A DNA stretch of 7,274 nt, from the NCBI GenBank assembly GCA_024276335.1, contig JAJRXL010000335.1:1-7274 (forward strand), written 5' to 3'. The first letter of the stretch is position 1, and each line of letters starts with the position of its first letter. Both the position numbers and the translations under genes were made by a program. This stretch comes from Bacteroidota bacterium. Lineage in GTDB: Bacteria > Bacteroidota > Ignavibacteria > SZUA-365 > JAADGX01. Under the pieces are notes generated by a model. That model did not search any database, was not told where the DNA came from, and saw only the letters and a program-made list of their open reading frames with translations. Below are positions 6,424-7,274 of the stretch, one piece after another.

Positions 6424-7274
6424 ATGATCACTCAAACGAACGTGTGCCTGCTTGCCATAACCTTCGCCCTCATGTCCTTTTCCTCCTGCAGTCCCAGGCC
6501 CGAAGCCGACGTGCTCGTGTACAACGGAACTATCTACACGGTTGATTCCGCGTTTGCCAAGGTGGAAGCGATGGCTATCATGAATGGGAATATCCTGGCC
6601 GCGGGAACCACGGCCGAATTGCGGAACAGGTATGCATTCCGAGAGGAAATAGACCTCGACGGAGCCTGCGTCCTCCCCGGCCTCATCGACGCCCATTGCC
6701 ACCTCCTCGGCCTGGGCAGGCTCCATTGCGAGATCAACCTCGTCGGCACTCGCTCGCCGGAGGAAATCCTGAAACGGGTGGCCGACGCGGCCCGGGAAAC
6801 CTCCTCGATCTGGCTCCAGGGCCGGGGCTGGGACCAGAACGATTGGAAGAACACGTCCTATCCTACCGCCGCCATGCTCGATTCCGCCTGCCCCGACCGC
6901 CCGGTAATCCTCAAGCGGGTGGACGGTCACGCCGCCTGGGTTAATTCCAGAGCGCTGGCGCTGGCCGGAATCGATGAAACTACGCCCGATCCCGACGGGG
7001 GGAGAATCCTGCGCGGAAACAACGGCAGTCCCACCGGTATCCTCATCGACAACGCCGTAGATCTCGTTACCACGATCATCCCGGAGCCGACGGAACAAGA
7101 GCTGCGGGAAATGTACCGCGCCGCCGCACGCGAATGCATTGCTCATGGGCTTACACAAGTGCACGACATGGGCATCGGTACCCGTGAATACGAAGCCCTC
7201 GTCGCGCTGAAATCGGAAGGTGACTTCCCGTTGAAAATCGTGGCCTATTCCGACAGGCGCGACGCTCTCCGGCG
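6424..7274 (+). CDS. Lipoprotein-like amidohydrolase, YtcJ type (amidohydrolase family 3), 3' end outside window
   Basis: The first 283 codons of a metal-dependent amidohydrolase; relatives are usually around 550 residues, so about half is missing. Seen: the N-terminal composite beta-sandwich start ADVLVYNGTIYTVD (28-41) and MAIMNGNILAAGT (50-62), then VLPGLIDAHCHL (83-94) with metal ligands His91 and His93, WLQGRGWDQNDW (130-141), RVDGHAAWVNSRALALAGI (165-183), and HDMG (247-250). These match the YtcJ group, whose substrates are mostly unknown. Residues 1-21 form a hydrophobic leader ending FSSC, so Cys22 may be lipidated and the enzyme anchored facing the periplasm. The leader has no Lys or Arg, which is unusual, and Phe at -3 is an uncommon lipobox residue. 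An in-frame TAA at 6400-6402 limits the start; 6424 is the first standard start codon after it. No ribosome site is visible. It is transcribed away from the barrel gene. Confidence 0.88.
   Translation, partial: MITQTNVCLLAITFALMSFSSCSPRPEADVLVYNGTIYTVDSAFAKVEAMAIMNGNILAAGTTAELRNRYAFREEIDLDGACVLPGLIDAHCHLLGLGRLHCEINLVGTRSPEEILKRVADAARETSSIWLQGRGWDQNDWKNTSYPTAAMLDSACPDRPVILKRVDGHAAWVNSRALALAGIDETTPDPDGGRILRGNNGSPTGILIDNAVDLVTTIIPEPTEQELREMYRAAARECIAHGLTQVHDMGIGTREYEALVALKSEGDFPLKIVAYSDRRDALR

Noticed and set aside
6358..7164. Minus-strand frame of 268 codons opposite the amidohydrolase
   Set aside because: Codon-aligned mirror of a clear amidohydrolase; no family features.

Overview
The window holds three complete and one partial gene on the minus strand, plus one partial gene on the plus strand. 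I see no tRNA or rRNA, insertion sequence, CRISPR array or phage gene. DNA is fairly GC-rich, with few TTA, CTA or TCA codons, so long antisense reading frames are common and were set aside. The host looks like a Gram-negative bacterium, because there is an Omp85-type outer-membrane barrel and a predicted lipoprotein. The style of the barrel protein and of HisC, and an A-rich leader without a Shine-Dalgarno before the barrel gene, suggest the FCB group (Bacteroidota, Calditrichota, KSB1 or Latescibacterota-like lineages). That placement is from memory of such families, not from a search.

Layout, in transcription order on the minus strand. (1) 6098-2967 encodes a 1043-residue exported protein combining a zinc-metallopeptidase domain (HELVH plus a downstream Glu), a six-repeat TolB-like propeller, and an Omp85/BamA-like barrel ending in Phe. 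(2) 2935-1931 is aspartate-semialdehyde dehydrogenase (asd), after a 31-bp gap. (3) 1882-1211 is a DEDDy-type 3'-5' exonuclease, after a 48-bp gap. (4) After a 198-bp gap that may carry its own promoter, 1012-1 is a histidinol-phosphate aminotransferase (hisC), cut by the window edge. The first three are probably one transcript; hisC may be separate.

On the plus strand, after a 325-bp divergent intergenic region, a lipoprotein-like amidohydrolase of the YtcJ type begins at 6424 and runs off the right edge.

Asd and HisC are amino-acid biosynthesis enzymes. Asd also feeds diaminopimelate, and so peptidoglycan, which gives a possible but unproven link to the envelope gene upstream. The outstanding item is the protease-propeller-barrel protein. 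It puts on one chain functions that resemble BepA (protease), BamB/TolB (propeller) and BamA (barrel), with no recognisable POTRA domains.
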